DNA of 64,000 bases. It comes from OFTM10 sp964344055. Lineage in GTDB: Bacteria; Actinomycetota; Acidimicrobiia; Acidimicrobiales; Aldehydirespiratoraceae. The notes under the pieces were generated by a model, which saw only the letters and a list, made by a program, of their open reading frames with translations, had not been told where the DNA came from and did no database searches. Shown here piece by piece: positions 43,373 through 51,025 of this stretch (position 1 is the stretch's first letter; every line of letters starts with the position of its first letter). The DNA is taken from positions 1 to 64,000 of the forward strand of contig CAYFLT010000001.1 of assembly GCA_964344055.1 (NCBI GenBank), in the 5' to 3' direction. The translations under genes and the position numbers were made by a program.

Positions 43373-44320
43373 TCAGTTGAGGATCACCTGGGCGAGGAGA
43401 CCTCCGATCAGCGCAACGCTGAAGACGTAGGCGAAGAATCCGGCAATGAGGCGGCGGTCGGCGAGCTTGGTGAGGATGATGAACTCCGGCACGTTGGCGC
43501 CCGCTCCGGAGATCGTCAGGGCGACGATCGCCCCGATCCCGACACCCGCGTTGGTCAACGAGTTCGCGATCGGAACGAGCACACTGGTGTGCACATAGAG
43601 GGGGGTGCCGAGGGCCGCCGCAACGGGGATCGCCCAGGGTCCGTTGTTGCCGGTCACCGTGGTGACGACGTCGGGAGACACGATGGCTTCGATCGCCAGG
43701 CCGATCCCGATGCCGACGAAAGGGAGAGGTGCCACCGACTTCAAGAGCGCGCCCGCGGCCCATGCTGCGGGTGCCACCTCCGCTCGAGCTCCGCGCCAGG
43801 GCAGGTCCTCGGCAGGCCCGCAGCTCGCGGAGGGTGGCTCGCGATCCGGGTGGCCGGCGGTCGGCGAAACCAGCGAGCCCCCGACGTCGGCGCCGACCAC
43901 CGATGGGATCGGCTTGAGCTGTCGCTCGATTCCGATCCGCTGGGCGGTCATGGCCAGCGTGACCGCCGCGCCGAAGGCCACCAGGCTGTAGGTGACGGCC
44001 GCCTCTACGCCGACGATCACGACGAGCGCACCGAAGAGCACAGGGTCGAGCACCGGAGCTGCCGCGATGAAGGCGACGTAGCCCGCCGGCGGAACCCCCG
44101 CCTGTCGGAGGCCGACGAGCATCGGGATCGCGGAGTAGGTGCAGAACGGGGTGACGAAGCCGATGGCGATGCCCTTGAGCGCGGAGACGAGCGGGGTCCC
44201 GCCCATCCAGCTTCGGAGGCGAGTGGTCCCGAGAAACCGCTGGAGGAGGTGGATCGCGAACGCCACGCCGAAGAACAGTCCGATGAGTTCGGCGAGGAGC
44301 CAGGCGGCACCTCGGATCAT
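43373..44320 (-). CDS. ArsP/DUF318-type permease
   Basis: A 315-residue membrane protein with about eight helices in two halves, separated by a hydrophilic loop (GHPDREPPSASCGPAEDLP). The GFVTPFCTYSAIPML and LSG-type ISGAGANVPEFIIL segments are typical of the permease family that includes ArsP, which exports organoarsenicals, and other thiol/metal-linked transporters. Cys in TPFCTYS is the family residue. ATG 44320 overlaps the ArsR stop (TGATG), so the regulator and permease form an operon. The substrate is probably a metalloid or toxic compound, by family only. Confidence 0.85.
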   Translation of the reverse strand: MIRGAAWLLAELIGLFFGVAFAIHLLQRFLGTTRLRSWMGGTPLVSALKGIAIGFVTPFCTYSAIPMLVGLRQAGVPPAGYVAFIAAAPVLDPVLFGALVVIVGVEAAVTYSLVAFGAAVTLAMTAQRIGIERQLKPIPSVVGADVGGSLVSPTAGHPDREPPSASCGPAEDLPWRGARAEVAPAAWAAGALLKSVAPLPFVGIGIGLAIEAIVSPDVVTTVTGNNGPWAIPVAAALGTPLYVHTSVLVPIANSLTNAGVGIGAIVALTISGAGANVPEFIILTKLADRRLIAGFFAYVFSVALIGGLLAQVILN

Positions 44321-44637
44321 CGGGCACCGGTCCGATCGGCTGCGGCCATGATCGCCGCGGCGGCGTGGGGGAGTGCGGTCATGCAGGTCGGGTTCGCAGT
44401 GACGAGGGTGCGCACGCCGTCGGCCTCGGTGAGTATGAACCGCTCTTCGGCCAGGACCTGGAGGTGCTTCGACACCGTCGACTGGCTCTTCCCGATCGCT
44501 TCGACGATCTGGCCGACCGTGAGTGGTTCAGTGGCTAGTGCGATGTGATTGAGGATTCGGAGGCGGGTGCCGTCGGCGAGACAGCGGAACCAGCCGGCGT
44601 ACTCATCCGCCGCCTCTTGAGACAGTTGTGCATTCAT
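44317..44637 (-). CDS. ArsR/SmtB family regulator
   Basis: A 106-residue winged-helix repressor: WFRCLADGTRLRILNHI, the recognition helix IGKSQSTVSKHLQVLAEERF and wing TEADGVRTLVT. The canonical ELCVCD metal site is absent; Cys19 and Cys85 are the only cysteines and could bind a metal or metalloid between subunits. ATG 44637 lies inside a 10-bp inverted repeat that is probably its own operator. The stop overlaps the permease start. Effector unknown. Confidence 0.88.
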   Translation of the reverse strand: MNAQLSQEAADEYAGWFRCLADGTRLRILNHIALATEPLTVGQIVEAIGKSQSTVSKHLQVLAEERFILTEADGVRTLVTANPTCMTALPHAAAAIMAAADRTGAR

Positions 44638-44662
44638 CGTTCATCGACGATAAACGATGAAT
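44632..44662 (-). promoter_or_regulatory. ArsR operator over the start codon
   Basis: A perfect inverted repeat ATTCATCGTT ... AACGATGAAT (44632-44641 and 44653-44662) with an 11-nt spacer covers the ArsR ATG and a TATCGT -10-like element just upstream. Size and place suit autorepression by an ArsR dimer. The transcript would be leaderless or nearly so. Confidence 0.65.
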
Positions 44663-44708
44663 GAAGCCCTGACAACGCCGAATCAGATCGTCGACAGGGA
44701 CATGCTGT

Positions 44709-45092
44709 TCAGCGGGCGATCTGGCGGTCCGGTGCAATCTTGAGGATGACCCGCTCGGACTGGATCTCGGGCGCGTAGTCGGCGCCGGTGTACTTCCGGG
44801 CCAATGCGTTGATGCTGTCGAGCGCGGCCTGGCCGGTGATGGTCTCGACCACGCGGCCACGAACCTCGGCGAACGAGTACGCGTTCTCGACATCCCAGAT
44901 GGCAACGGTCACCCGCGGGTCGGCCTCGACATTCTTGAACTTCCGGCGATGGACCTCGGTGTTGATCAGGATGTGATCGTCGTCGCACCCGACCCACATG
45001 ACGTGAGTCTGTGGTTGCCCGTCGGGCATGAGGGTGCTGAGGGCGGCGAAGTTCGGCCCTTCTGCGAGCGCACGGACCTTGTCGTTGAGCAT
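44709..45092 (-). CDS. PPOX-class F420/FMN-dependent oxidoreductase
   Basis: A 127-residue split-barrel flavin or F420-binding protein. The opening EGPNFAALSTLMPDGQPQTHVMWVGCDDDHILINTEVHR is the hallmark of the actinobacterial PPOX class, with RKFKNVEADPRVTVAIWD following. It probably reduces a small molecule using F420H2. It stands alone, with 70 nt to the ArsR start. Cofactor choice cannot be fixed from the sequence. Confidence 0.88.
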   Translation of the reverse strand: MLNDKVRALAEGPNFAALSTLMPDGQPQTHVMWVGCDDDHILINTEVHRRKFKNVEADPRVTVAIWDVENAYSFAEVRGRVVETITGQAALDSINALARKYTGADYAPEIQSERVILKIAPDRQIAR

Positions 45093-45127
45093 CCGCCAAC
45101 CCTACGTCGGCGACGCCGCGACGGGGG

Positions 45128-46633
45128 TCAGGCTCCGAATGGGTCGGCGAAGTTGTTTCGGGTGCCTGGCACCAGCGAAACAACGCGCCGGCGGTGGGTG
45201 AACGCGAGGGTGAGGATCGAGGCGAGGAGGACCGGCCAGATTCCCCAGGCGACCGCGAGGGTGCGGCCGGTGCGGCGCTCGACCGTGGCGTAGATCACCT
45301 TCTGCTCGCTCACGCCGCTGCGGTCGAGCACCTCGGCATCAGGGGTGATGGCCGCCGAGAAGCCGGTGGGTGACGCCTGAAGGACCCACCGGTCGGTCTC
45401 GAGCGCACGCAGACGGCTCGATGCGATCTGCTGGCTCTGGACGATCGTGAGCCAGTAGCTCGACCCGTTCGTCGGGTTGAGCAGCACCTGACCACCGTTG
45501 CCGATCGCGTCGCGAGCCCGGTGATCGAAGAAGATCTCCCAGGAGATGGCAACGCCCATGGGGCCGACATCGGTCTCCAGGACCGCTTCCTCGGTTCCTC
45601 GGCGGACGTCTCGACCCGGTAGCTCATCGCTGAACTGTTCGATGAAATCGCGGAAGGGGACGTATTCCCCGAAGGGCACCAGCAGGACCTTGTCGTAGCG
45701 GTCGGTGATGGTGCCATCGGCGGACTGGGCGATCGAGTAGTTCGTGTTCGCCTTGCCGTCGTCGGACTGTTCGAACCAGCCGCTGACCACCACGGAGTCG
45801 AGATCAGAAGCAAGCCGGCTCAACCGCTCGGAAGCCTCGGCGCGCTCGAGCAGCGGGGCATCGCAGCGCTCCGGAGTCGGCCGGCCGTCGCGCACCGGAT
45901 GGACCACGTCCTCGGGCCAGAGCACCAGATCGACCGGGCGGTCGATCGTCTCGCTGGCCTCCATATGGCGCTCGAACACCGCCCGTGTGGTGCAGAGGTC
46001 GGCGCGGGTGTTCTGGGGACCGCCGCCCTGCACGATCGCGACGTCGATGCTGCCGACCGTGTCCACCGCAACTGCCCCGGAGAGGTGTCCGCCAATCGTG
46101 GCGGCGACAATCACCCCGAGCCCGATCGTCGCGGGTCGCCACGCCCGCTCCCAGGCGTCGGCGACGGCCACGCCGGCCACGACCACCATCACGGCGAGAA
46201 GCGGCGATCCGAACAGCCGCGTCGCCATCGCGAACGGGGTGGCGGCACCCGCCATGGCGAAGGTGGCGATAGGGGTGCCGTCGAAGGGCCAGTTCCAGCG
46301 GATCAGTTCGACGAGCACGACCGCAGCCGGAAACGTCACCCGTCGAACGGGTCCACTCGCAGGGGTGAGGACACCGGCGAGCGCGATGAATCCCGAGAAC
46401 ACCGCGAGTGTGAACGGCCAACCCGGCGCGGTGAGGTCGATGATCCAGATCGTCGTTGGGATCGACCAAGCGAGCCCGACCAGCAGCGACCGGCGGAACC
46501 GCACACGGGCAGGAACGTCCTCGATCAACCGGAACCACAGCGCCACCCCGACGATGCCGAGTGGCCACCACCCCCACGGAGGGATGGCGGCTGCGATCAG
46601 CAAGCCGGCCGCGACCGCCCGGGCCGGGATCAC
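45128..46633 (-). CDS. lnt: Apolipoprotein N-acyltransferase-like protein with REP-encoded tail
   Basis: A 501-residue membrane acyltransferase of the Lnt type: an N-terminal group of helices (about 1-185) and a nitrilase-fold catalytic domain. The catalytic Glu is in LVLWPED and Lys in YDKVLLVPFGEYVPF, but the nucleophile position, normally Cys in ICxE, is Ser in AISWEIFF. GTG 46633 overlaps the cyclase stop. The C-terminal VVSLVPGTRNN is translated from the REP at 45152, followed by FADPFGA. It would N-acylate lipoproteins at the outer face of the membrane; activity with Ser is uncertain. Confidence 0.85.
   Translation of the reverse strand: MIPARAVAAGLLIAAAIPPWGWWPLGIVGVALWFRLIEDVPARVRFRRSLLVGLAWSIPTTIWIIDLTAPGWPFTLAVFSGFIALAGVLTPASGPVRRVTFPAAVVLVELIRWNWPFDGTPIATFAMAGAATPFAMATRLFGSPLLAVMVVVAGVAVADAWERAWRPATIGLGVIVAATIGGHLSGAVAVDTVGSIDVAIVQGGGPQNTRADLCTTRAVFERHMEASETIDRPVDLVLWPEDVVHPVRDGRPTPERCDAPLLERAEASERLSRLASDLDSVVVSGWFEQSDDGKANTNYSIAQSADGTITDRYDKVLLVPFGEYVPFRDFIEQFSDELPGRDVRRGTEEAVLETDVGPMGVAISWEIFFDHRARDAIGNGGQVLLNPTNGSSYWLTIVQSQQIASSRLRALETDRWVLQASPTGFSAAITPDAEVLDRSGVSEQKVIYATVERRTGRTLAVAWGIWPVLLASILTLAFTHRRRVVSLVPGTRNNFADPFGA
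45152..45184 (-). repeat. REP palindrome, class 1, copy 8 (inside lnt)
   Basis: Full copy in reverse orientation on the + strand (GTTGTTTCGGGTGCC). It lies inside the lnt reading frame, 24 nt before the stop, and is translated as VSLVPGTRNN. In the sense of lnt it is oriented like the stop-adjacent copies. Confidence 0.9.
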
Positions 46634-47250
46634 AGGGCGAGCTTCAGCCGGTGGACTCCACCCACTGACCCGATGCCCTTGATGCGGACCGACACGTCCG
46701 CTTCGCAGTCCACCCAGTCGGGCAGATGTGCGAGCTCGCCCACCGCCAGCATCTCGCCCGGCTCGGCCGCCGCGCACAGCTTGGCGGCGAGGTTCACGGG
46801 CTCCCCGATGTAGTCGTCCCCCTCGAACAGCAGGGCGATACCGGTGGCGATCCCGACCCGCATGTTGATGTCGTGATCGGCGAAGTGGTGGATCAGATGG
46901 GCACCGAAGGCGATGGTGGGAGTGGGCTCCACGCCAACAGCCATAACGCCGTCACCCAACCACTTGGCCACGCGCACGCCGCGCTTGGCGGCCACGTTGC
47001 GGGCGATCCGCCGGAATTCGCCGAGCTGGCGGACCGCGGCGTGGGGCCCATTCGCCCGGGTGTAGGCGGTGAAACCGCTGAGGTCGGCGAAGCAGAACGT
47101 GCGGGTGACGTTGAGGTGCGTCTCTCCGTCGGCGAGTTCGCCCGGCCGCGCGACTCGGTCGATGTCGGCCGCGTCGTCCCAGTCCCGAGCCGGCCCGGAA
47201 TCGACCGCGAGAAGAGGGACGAGGAGTTCGCCCGTGTGGTCGGTGCGCAC
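46630..47250 (-). CDS. Class III adenylate/guanylate cyclase
   Basis: A 206-residue single-domain class III cyclase. The first metal Asp is in TFCFADLSGFTAYT, the second in KWLGDGVMAVG, and RVGIATGIALLFEGDDYIGEPVNLAAKL carries the later conserved residues, so it appears catalytically competent. No membrane or HAMP domain. GTG 47250 is preferred; a reading from 47343 would overlap the Rpf-like gene by 47 nt. Its stop overlaps the lnt start (GTGA). Confidence 0.85.
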   Translation of the reverse strand: MRTDHTGELLVPLLAVDSGPARDWDDAADIDRVARPGELADGETHLNVTRTFCFADLSGFTAYTRANGPHAAVRQLGEFRRIARNVAAKRGVRVAKWLGDGVMAVGVEPTPTIAFGAHLIHHFADHDINMRVGIATGIALLFEGDDYIGEPVNLAAKLCAAAEPGEMLAVGELAHLPDWVDCEADVSVRIKGIGSVGGVHRLKLAL

Positions 47251-47296
47251 GGCGGTCAGATTGTCACACGCCGACCGTCTGGGTGGCGTCGTGGGG

Positions 47297-47671
47297 TCAG
47301 ACCTTGTGACCACAGACCGGCCAGGGTTGCTTGCCCCGCTCACTCCAGAGAGCCCGCGCCATCGAGTCCTGCCACCAAGGGTCGACGTCGATGGGATCGA
47401 GGCCGATCAGCCAGGGAAAGTGACGCTCCGCGACGCCGTCCCAGGTGGGCTGGTCGAACTGGTAGGCCCCGCGGTAGGTGCCGGACCTCGAGATGGCCTG
47501 GTAGTTGTCGGTCGACTCGCAGTGGCGGAGCCGAGCGAGTTCGTCCGCGCTCAGAACGTCGCGGACGTGTTCGGTGGTGTCGAGGTAGAGAATGATCTCC
47601 TCGGCGGTGCAGGCCGAGGTGAAGATGAGCGCGCCGAGCGCGAGTGCGATGAGACGCATGCGTGTGCTCAT
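47297..47671 (-). CDS. Rpf-like transglycosylase lipoprotein
   Basis: A 124-residue exported protein. It has a lipoprotein signal (lipobox TSAC) and a C-terminal transglycosylase-like/Rpf-type domain: LRHCESTDNYQAISRSGTYRGAYQFDQPTWDGVA with the catalytic Glu in CEST. It probably cleaves peptidoglycan and may act in growth control, as resuscitation-promoting factors do in actinomycetes. The second ATG (47659) is an alternative start. It is followed by the cyclase gene on the same strand. Confidence 0.85.
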   Translation of the reverse strand: MSTRMRLIALALGALIFTSACTAEEIILYLDTTEHVRDVLSADELARLRHCESTDNYQAISRSGTYRGAYQFDQPTWDGVAERHFPWLIGLDPIDVDPWWQDSMARALWSERGKQPWPVCGHKV

Positions 47672-47832
47672 GTCGAGTGCTGCCTCCTCGGGGACTCCCC
47701 GTGTCTGGCGTCTGTCGGGCGATCTTCAGTGGCGCTCTGGCCACCGGCAACTGGCAGGATCGATCGCCGACACCTGTTCAGCGGTCAAAACCGTACGCGC
47801 TCCTCGTCACCCAACCGCAACACTGTGACCGA

Positions 47833-47865
47833 AGTCATTCGGGCGTGAAATACACCCGAATGACT
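47833..47865 (-). terminator. Perfect 11-bp stem-loop touching the RND gene stop
   Basis: AGTCATTCGGG and CCCGAATGACT form a perfect inverted repeat around CGTGAAATACA, with an inner GTG/CAC pairing. The last base is the first of TCA, the minus-strand stop of the RND exporter. The arm CACCCGAA resembles the class 1 REP arm. No U-tract is evident, so it may be a terminator or a third stop-adjacent palindrome type. Confidence 0.45.
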
Positions 47866-50800
47866 CAGCCGGCTCGTGCATTGGCGATCGCCGTCTCGAC
47901 GATGTCGGACGGGATCTGACAATCGGCTGCGGCCACCCGAACCGGGGCCATGGACTCCTCGGAGAACTCCACGAGGCCGAGCGCGAACAGCTCGTCGTCG
48001 GTATGTCGTTCGAGCAGGATCGTGCCGGTGCAGACCGCCTTCTGCGGGTCCGCACCGGCCTCGACCAGACGGATGTAGAGCGTGCCGTCGATCAACCCAG
48101 GAGGCTGTTCGGTGCCGAACTGCGACACGTCGATCGCGGGCGGCTCCTCTTCGGCGGGAGGCTCGCCGTCTCCGGCATCGTCGGCCGGAGCGACCGTCGT
48201 CGTGGTGGTCGTCGTCGTGGTCGTGGTGGTCGTGGTGGTGATGGCGACCGCGGTGTACTCGCCGGCCAACGCCTCCCCCTTGTCCGAGTCGGCCGAGGCG
48301 ATCATCGCCACCGACGCCGCGACCAGGGCGAGCGCGGCGACGACCGCGAGACCCAGGCGCGGCCCACTCGGCCGGTCGGCGAGATGGACACCATGGGCCT
48401 TGTGCTGGTCGCTGACCGCATGCACACCGATGAGGTTCCGATTGTCGGCCCACACCAGCAGCGGCGGCATGACCACCAGAGCGCTGAGAAGGGCGACGGC
48501 CACGTTCATCGTGACGATGAGACCGAAGTCCGACAGCAGGGGCAGGGCCGAGAACACGAGGACACCGAAGCCGAACACGGTGGTGAGCGCACTGGTGAAG
48601 AAGGCTCGACCGGTTCGAGCCGATGCCCGCTCGGTCGCTTCGTCCGGAGTCAGGCCGCGCTCGCGCTCCTCGAGATAGCGACCGAGGATCAGCACACTGA
48701 ACTCGGTGCACGTGGCGATGACGAGCGGACCGCTGACCGTGGTGAGCGGGCTCAGCGTGAGATCGAAGGCAGCGACGATGACCGACGTCGTCCCGACCGC
48801 GAGCAGCACCGGAACCATCGCCAGCATCGCTCTCGCGGCGCTCCGATGGCGGATCAACAGCCAGAGACCGGCCACCATGAGCGCCAGGTAGGTGAGGACA
48901 GCACGGTTCGCGGAGAGGTTCTCGAGCAGGCCCACCCCCACCACCGCGAGGCCCGCAGGGACGGCGCGCACCGCGGGCTCGTCGTCGGTGAGATCGACCC
49001 GAAGGATCGAGTCCGCCGGTAGTTCCATGGCGGCGATGCGGGCGTCGAGGTCGTCGCGCAGATCGGCGACGAGAACGGCGTCCTCGGACAACGGCGCGGG
49101 GGCGAGGCGCAGGTTCACCTGGGCCGCGGTGTTGTCGTCGGCCACGAGGGCCCGGCGGACGTCGTCGGGCATGACCGTGATGAGCGCCTCGAGCTCGGTC
49201 GACCTCGGCGGTACCGGGGTGGCCCCTTCCAGGTTGATGATCTTCGACATCGTCGAGACCATCGACGAGCTGGTGACCACCGCGTCGCGGGCTTCGGCGT
49301 CCTGGATGAAGCCGAACAGCAGATCGGCGACGTCCTGGTCGTTCACGTTGTTCGCCTCGATGAGGATTCCGAGAGTGCTCTCGAACCCGGTTTCGTCGGC
49401 AAGTGTGTCGAGGTCGCGGACCGTCTGGGTGTCCTGGTTGACCCATTTGACCGGGTCGCTCTGGATCTCGAACTCGCTTTCGAGCGCGACGCCCGCGGCC
49501 ATGACGCCGACCGCCACGACGATGATCGGTACCACCGCCTTCTGCGGCAGCCGACCGAGCCGGACGATCGCCATCTCGAGCGGTGTGCACTCGGCCACCG
49601 ACGTGGTGCGGGCCTTGTACTCGCGGATGCCGAGGAGCGAGGTCGGCACGACGACGTCGACGAGCAGGATGACCACCATGCCGACGGCGAGCATGATGCC
49701 GAAGTCCCGGATCATCGGGACGAGCGACACCTGCAGTGCGAGGAACGCGGCGACCGCCGCGAGCGTCGCGGCGATGAGCGGTGGCCCGAGGTTCGCGAGC
49801 GTCTCGCTCATCGGGTGGTCCTCACGATCGAGGACCACCTCCTCCTCGACCCGGTTGTGGATCTGGATCGCGAAGTCGACCCCGATACCGATCAGGATCG
49901 GGAGCCCGGAGATGGTGACCAGCGACAGGTCGACCCCGATGAACCCGAGGAGCGAGAAGCTCCAGGCGACCGCGATCAGCACGGCGAGGAGGGGCAGGAG
50001 TCGCCACCGGACACGGAAGACCACGATGAGTACGGCTGCCATCAGCGCGACCGCTGCCGCTCCGAGGGTCAGCATCCCGCCCTGGAGGTAGTCGTTGATG
50101 TCCTTCAGGAACACGGGTGAACCGGTGGTGATGACGTCCCAGCCGTCGAGATCGGCGGTGGCGACGATGTCGAGGACCTGCTCGGTGCCGGCGGACAGGG
50201 TGTCCAGATCGGCGTTGCCCTCGATCAGCACGCCACCGACCGCGGTCCGCTGGTCCGGGAACGTGCTGCGAAGCGACTGGCGAATCGCCCGTTCTTCGAG
50301 CGGTGGCGCGGTGACGGTCGCACCCTCCCGGCTGAAGCCGGTGTTGTCGTAGAGGAGGAACTCGACCCAGTCGCGATTCGTCAGGGTCTCCTCACCGGCC
50401 GACCCGAGGCGCAGCAGGAGGGTCTGGAGGTCGGCGTTGCGGAGTTCCTGGAGCGCGGGGTCGGGTTCGTCCTCCACCGCGTGCAGGAGTCCGGCCGTTC
50501 CGATTCCTTCGGTGACGATCGACGAAGAGAAGGTGAGTGATGTCAGTGGGGTGATGACGGCATAGCTCTCGTCGATGGCCCGGAGTTCGCGCTCGAGCCG
50601 CTCCAGTTCCGATCGGTTGTGATCGGAGAAGAGGTCCGGGAGCAGAGCGTCGTCCTCGGCGGTGAACAACAAGATGACGGTCTCGCCGCCGAACTGATCC
50701 TGGAACGCCACATTGTCCAGCGCGACCTGGGAGTCGCTGTTCAGATAGCTGTCCTGCCCGGTCGCGAACTCGATGCGGGTGGCACCGATCGAAAGAACGG

Positions 50801-50882
50801 CGGTGACGGCCACCACTGCGGCCACCACTGCCCACCAGTACTTTCCGAGTCCGACCGCGAGCCGTCGCCAGAATCGCTCCAT
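47865..50882 (-). CDS. RND/MMPL family exporter with C-terminal extracytoplasmic domain
   Basis: A 1005-residue RND-superfamily (MMPL) protein with two blocks of about six helices, each following a large outer loop. Proton-relay type sequences are LVTISGLPILIGIGVDFAIQIHN and LTTVSGPLVIATCTEFSVLILG. Unusually, after the last helix a run of 15 Thr (about residues 900-915) leads to a second outer domain ending in DIVETAIANARAG. ATG 50882 has a GGAAGG site; GTG 50936 is an alternative. Relatives export lipids or hopanoid-linked compounds. Stand-alone gene upstream of the heme genes on the same strand. Confidence 0.85.
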   Translation of the reverse strand: MERFWRRLAVGLGKYWWAVVAAVVAVTAVLSIGATRIEFATGQDSYLNSDSQVALDNVAFQDQFGGETVILLFTAEDDALLPDLFSDHNRSELERLERELRAIDESYAVITPLTSLTFSSSIVTEGIGTAGLLHAVEDEPDPALQELRNADLQTLLLRLGSAGEETLTNRDWVEFLLYDNTGFSREGATVTAPPLEERAIRQSLRSTFPDQRTAVGGVLIEGNADLDTLSAGTEQVLDIVATADLDGWDVITTGSPVFLKDINDYLQGGMLTLGAAAVALMAAVLIVVFRVRWRLLPLLAVLIAVAWSFSLLGFIGVDLSLVTISGLPILIGIGVDFAIQIHNRVEEEVVLDREDHPMSETLANLGPPLIAATLAAVAAFLALQVSLVPMIRDFGIMLAVGMVVILLVDVVVPTSLLGIREYKARTTSVAECTPLEMAIVRLGRLPQKAVVPIIVVAVGVMAAGVALESEFEIQSDPVKWVNQDTQTVRDLDTLADETGFESTLGILIEANNVNDQDVADLLFGFIQDAEARDAVVTSSSMVSTMSKIINLEGATPVPPRSTELEALITVMPDDVRRALVADDNTAAQVNLRLAPAPLSEDAVLVADLRDDLDARIAAMELPADSILRVDLTDDEPAVRAVPAGLAVVGVGLLENLSANRAVLTYLALMVAGLWLLIRHRSAARAMLAMVPVLLAVGTTSVIVAAFDLTLSPLTTVSGPLVIATCTEFSVLILGRYLEERERGLTPDEATERASARTGRAFFTSALTTVFGFGVLVFSALPLLSDFGLIVTMNVAVALLSALVVMPPLLVWADNRNLIGVHAVSDQHKAHGVHLADRPSGPRLGLAVVAALALVAASVAMIASADSDKGEALAGEYTAVAITTTTTTTTTTTTTTTVAPADDAGDGEPPAEEEPPAIDVSQFGTEQPPGLIDGTLYIRLVEAGADPQKAVCTGTILLERHTDDELFALGLVEFSEESMAPVRVAAADCQIPSDIVETAIANARAG

Positions 50883-51025
50883 GTCGCCGCGCCTTCCAGG
50901 TGGGGGATCGAAGAAATCGCTGTTTCGATCCTCCACTCATCCCGCCACGGCCAGCTAGGGCCGAAGGTCGAACCTGCACAGGTTGGTGTCGGATCCCGAT
51001 GTGTGCAGGTTGCGGACTTCGCCCC

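Noticed and set aside
48107..48120. Perfect copy of the GTTCGGTGCCGAAC operator
   Set aside because: It lies inside the RND gene and encodes ordinary residues (FGTEQ on the coding strand); no promoter is nearby, so chance is likely.
48187..48244. Trinucleotide-rich tract as a possible repeat array or CRISPR
   Set aside because: It is a run of ACC/ACG Thr codons in the RND gene, without spacers or repeat units.
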